The position numbers and the translations under genes were made by a program. The notes under the pieces are model-generated. The model saw only the letters and a list, made by a program, of their open reading frames with translations, ran no database searches and had not been told where the DNA came from. 64,000 nt of DNA from Dyella dinghuensis (GTDB taxonomy: Bacteria; Pseudomonadota; Gammaproteobacteria; Xanthomonadales; Rhodanobacteraceae). This document shows positions 63,361 to 64,000 of the stretch, piece by piece (position 1 is the stretch's first letter; the number at the start of each line of letters is the position of its first letter). Location of the stretch: the NCBI RefSeq assembly GCF_003977615.1, contig NZ_RYZR01000006.1, forward strand, positions 372,001-436,000, in the 5' to 3' direction.

Positions 63361-64000
63361 ATGCCAGCGATGCCACCTACCGAATCTGTTGCCGACATCG
63401 CCATTCCCGAAGGAACCACGCGCAGACCGACCATTGCGCTGGCGCTCGGTGCAGGCGGTGCAAAAGGTCTTGCTCACATTGGTGCGATTGAAGAGTTGGA
63501 AGCGCAAGGTTTCCAGATCGTCGCCATCGCCGGCTGTTCGATGGGCGCACTGATCGGTGGCATTCACGCGATGGGCAAGCTGGAGGTTTATCGCGAGTGG
63601 GTGTGTTCGCTCGATAAGTTCGATGTGCTGAAACTGGTGGATTGGTCGTTCTCGTTTTCAGGCGGCGGCCTGATCAAGGGCGAGAAGATTTTCGGCACGC
63701 TGCTCGATCTCATCGGCGACATCACCATCGAAGAATTGCCGATACCGTTCACCGCGGTGGCGACCGATATCGAGCGCGAACGCGAAGTGTGGCTGTCGCG
63801 CGGCTCGCTATTCGAAGCGGTTCGCGCATCCATCGCCATTCCTACGCTTTTTCGCCCGCACACGATCGACGGACGCGTGCTGGTGGATGGCGCGCTTCTC
63901 AACCCGGTGCCTGTCACGCCGCTGATTCGCGATCATGCGGATTATCTGGTGGCGGTCAGCATCGACGGTCCCGCTGAAAATGCATCACCGATAGAAATTC
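63361..64000 (+). CDS. Patatin-like phospholipase, 3' end outside the window
   Basis: An open frame of 213 codons starts at 63361 (or 63370; both ATGs are in frame) and runs off the right edge. It carries the patatin motifs: oxyanion GAGGAKGLAHIG, nucleophile AGCSMGALIGG and the DG dyad in VLVDGALLNPVP. This identifies a RssA/YjjU-like lipid acyl hydrolase, probably cytosolic since there is no signal peptide. The first 20 residues are variable. It follows the WYL gene by 29 bases. Confidence 0.88.
   Translation, partial: MPAMPPTESVADIAIPEGTTRRPTIALALGAGGAKGLAHIGAIEELEAQGFQIVAIAGCSMGALIGGIHAMGKLEVYREWVCSLDKFDVLKLVDWSFSFSGGGLIKGEKIFGTLLDLIGDITIEELPIPFTAVATDIEREREVWLSRGSLFEAVRASIAIPTLFRPHTIDGRVLVDGALLNPVPVTPLIRDHADYLVAVSIDGPAENASPIEI

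Overview
The window is about 64 kb of GC-rich, gene-dense chromosome from a Gram-negative bacterium. It looks like a gammaproteobacterium of the Xanthomonadales/Lysobacterales, probably Rhodanobacteraceae (Dyella, Luteibacter or Rhodanobacter type). The reasons are a TonB-dependent receptor next to a TPR-sulfotransferase, a xanthomonalisin-type S53 peptidase, the algZ-algR-hemC order, S9 and M61 exopeptidases, and C-rich/G-rich REP-type hairpins. This placement rests on gene content only. I see no rRNA, tRNA, CRISPR array, prophage or insertion sequence.

Layout. 0-10 kb: end of a MASE1 sensor gene, an HSL-type esterase, two small envelope genes, the potassium transporter kup, and a minus-strand three-gene operon (OprB-type porin, beta-propeller, Tat-exported DyP peroxidase) behind a good Fur-box match. 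10-23 kb: two convergent diguanylate cyclases, an aspartyl-hydroxylase-like oxygenase, the S53 peptidase, a DHA2 drug exporter, and a flavin monooxygenase divergent from a TetR-class repressor with two operators between them. 23-31 kb: a C-P lyase (phosphonate) locus with phnF, a DUF1045 gene and phnN on the minus strand and phnGHIJKLM on the plus strand, with a clear PhnF-type operator. Three REP-doublet (REPIN-like) elements lie in or beside this locus: one downstream of phnN, one in frame inside phnH, and one between phnI and phnJ. The last creates a small ORF that overlaps both neighbours by ATGA.

31-46 kb: a TonB-dependent receptor starting at TTG, a terminator-like hairpin, a TPR-sulfotransferase, small stress-type genes, an M61 peptidase, an ECF sigma factor with a coupled membrane protein, and katG. 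46-54 kb: an accessory stretch with a metallo-hydrolase/TetR pair, a small membrane zinc-ribbon gene between copies of a dispersed repeat, a LysR/NmrA pair, a FosX-like fosfomycin epoxide hydrolase, and an operon of a His-rich PadR regulator (YqjI/NfeR type), a Fur-fold regulator without the usual metal ligands, and a siderophore-interacting flavin reductase. 54-64 kb: a lipocalin, a prolyl oligopeptidase, a carboxylesterase, algZ-algR-hemC, a DUF481 outer-membrane protein, a WYL regulator and the start of a patatin phospholipase.

The themes are metal and oxidative stress (Fur-box operon, katG, SIP operon), phosphonate use, c-di-GMP signalling, and extracellular peptide degradation. The most unusual observations are the REP elements that became part of the phn operon's reading frames, the PadR/degenerate-Fur/SIP operon, and the Fur-controlled porin-propeller-DyP operon.
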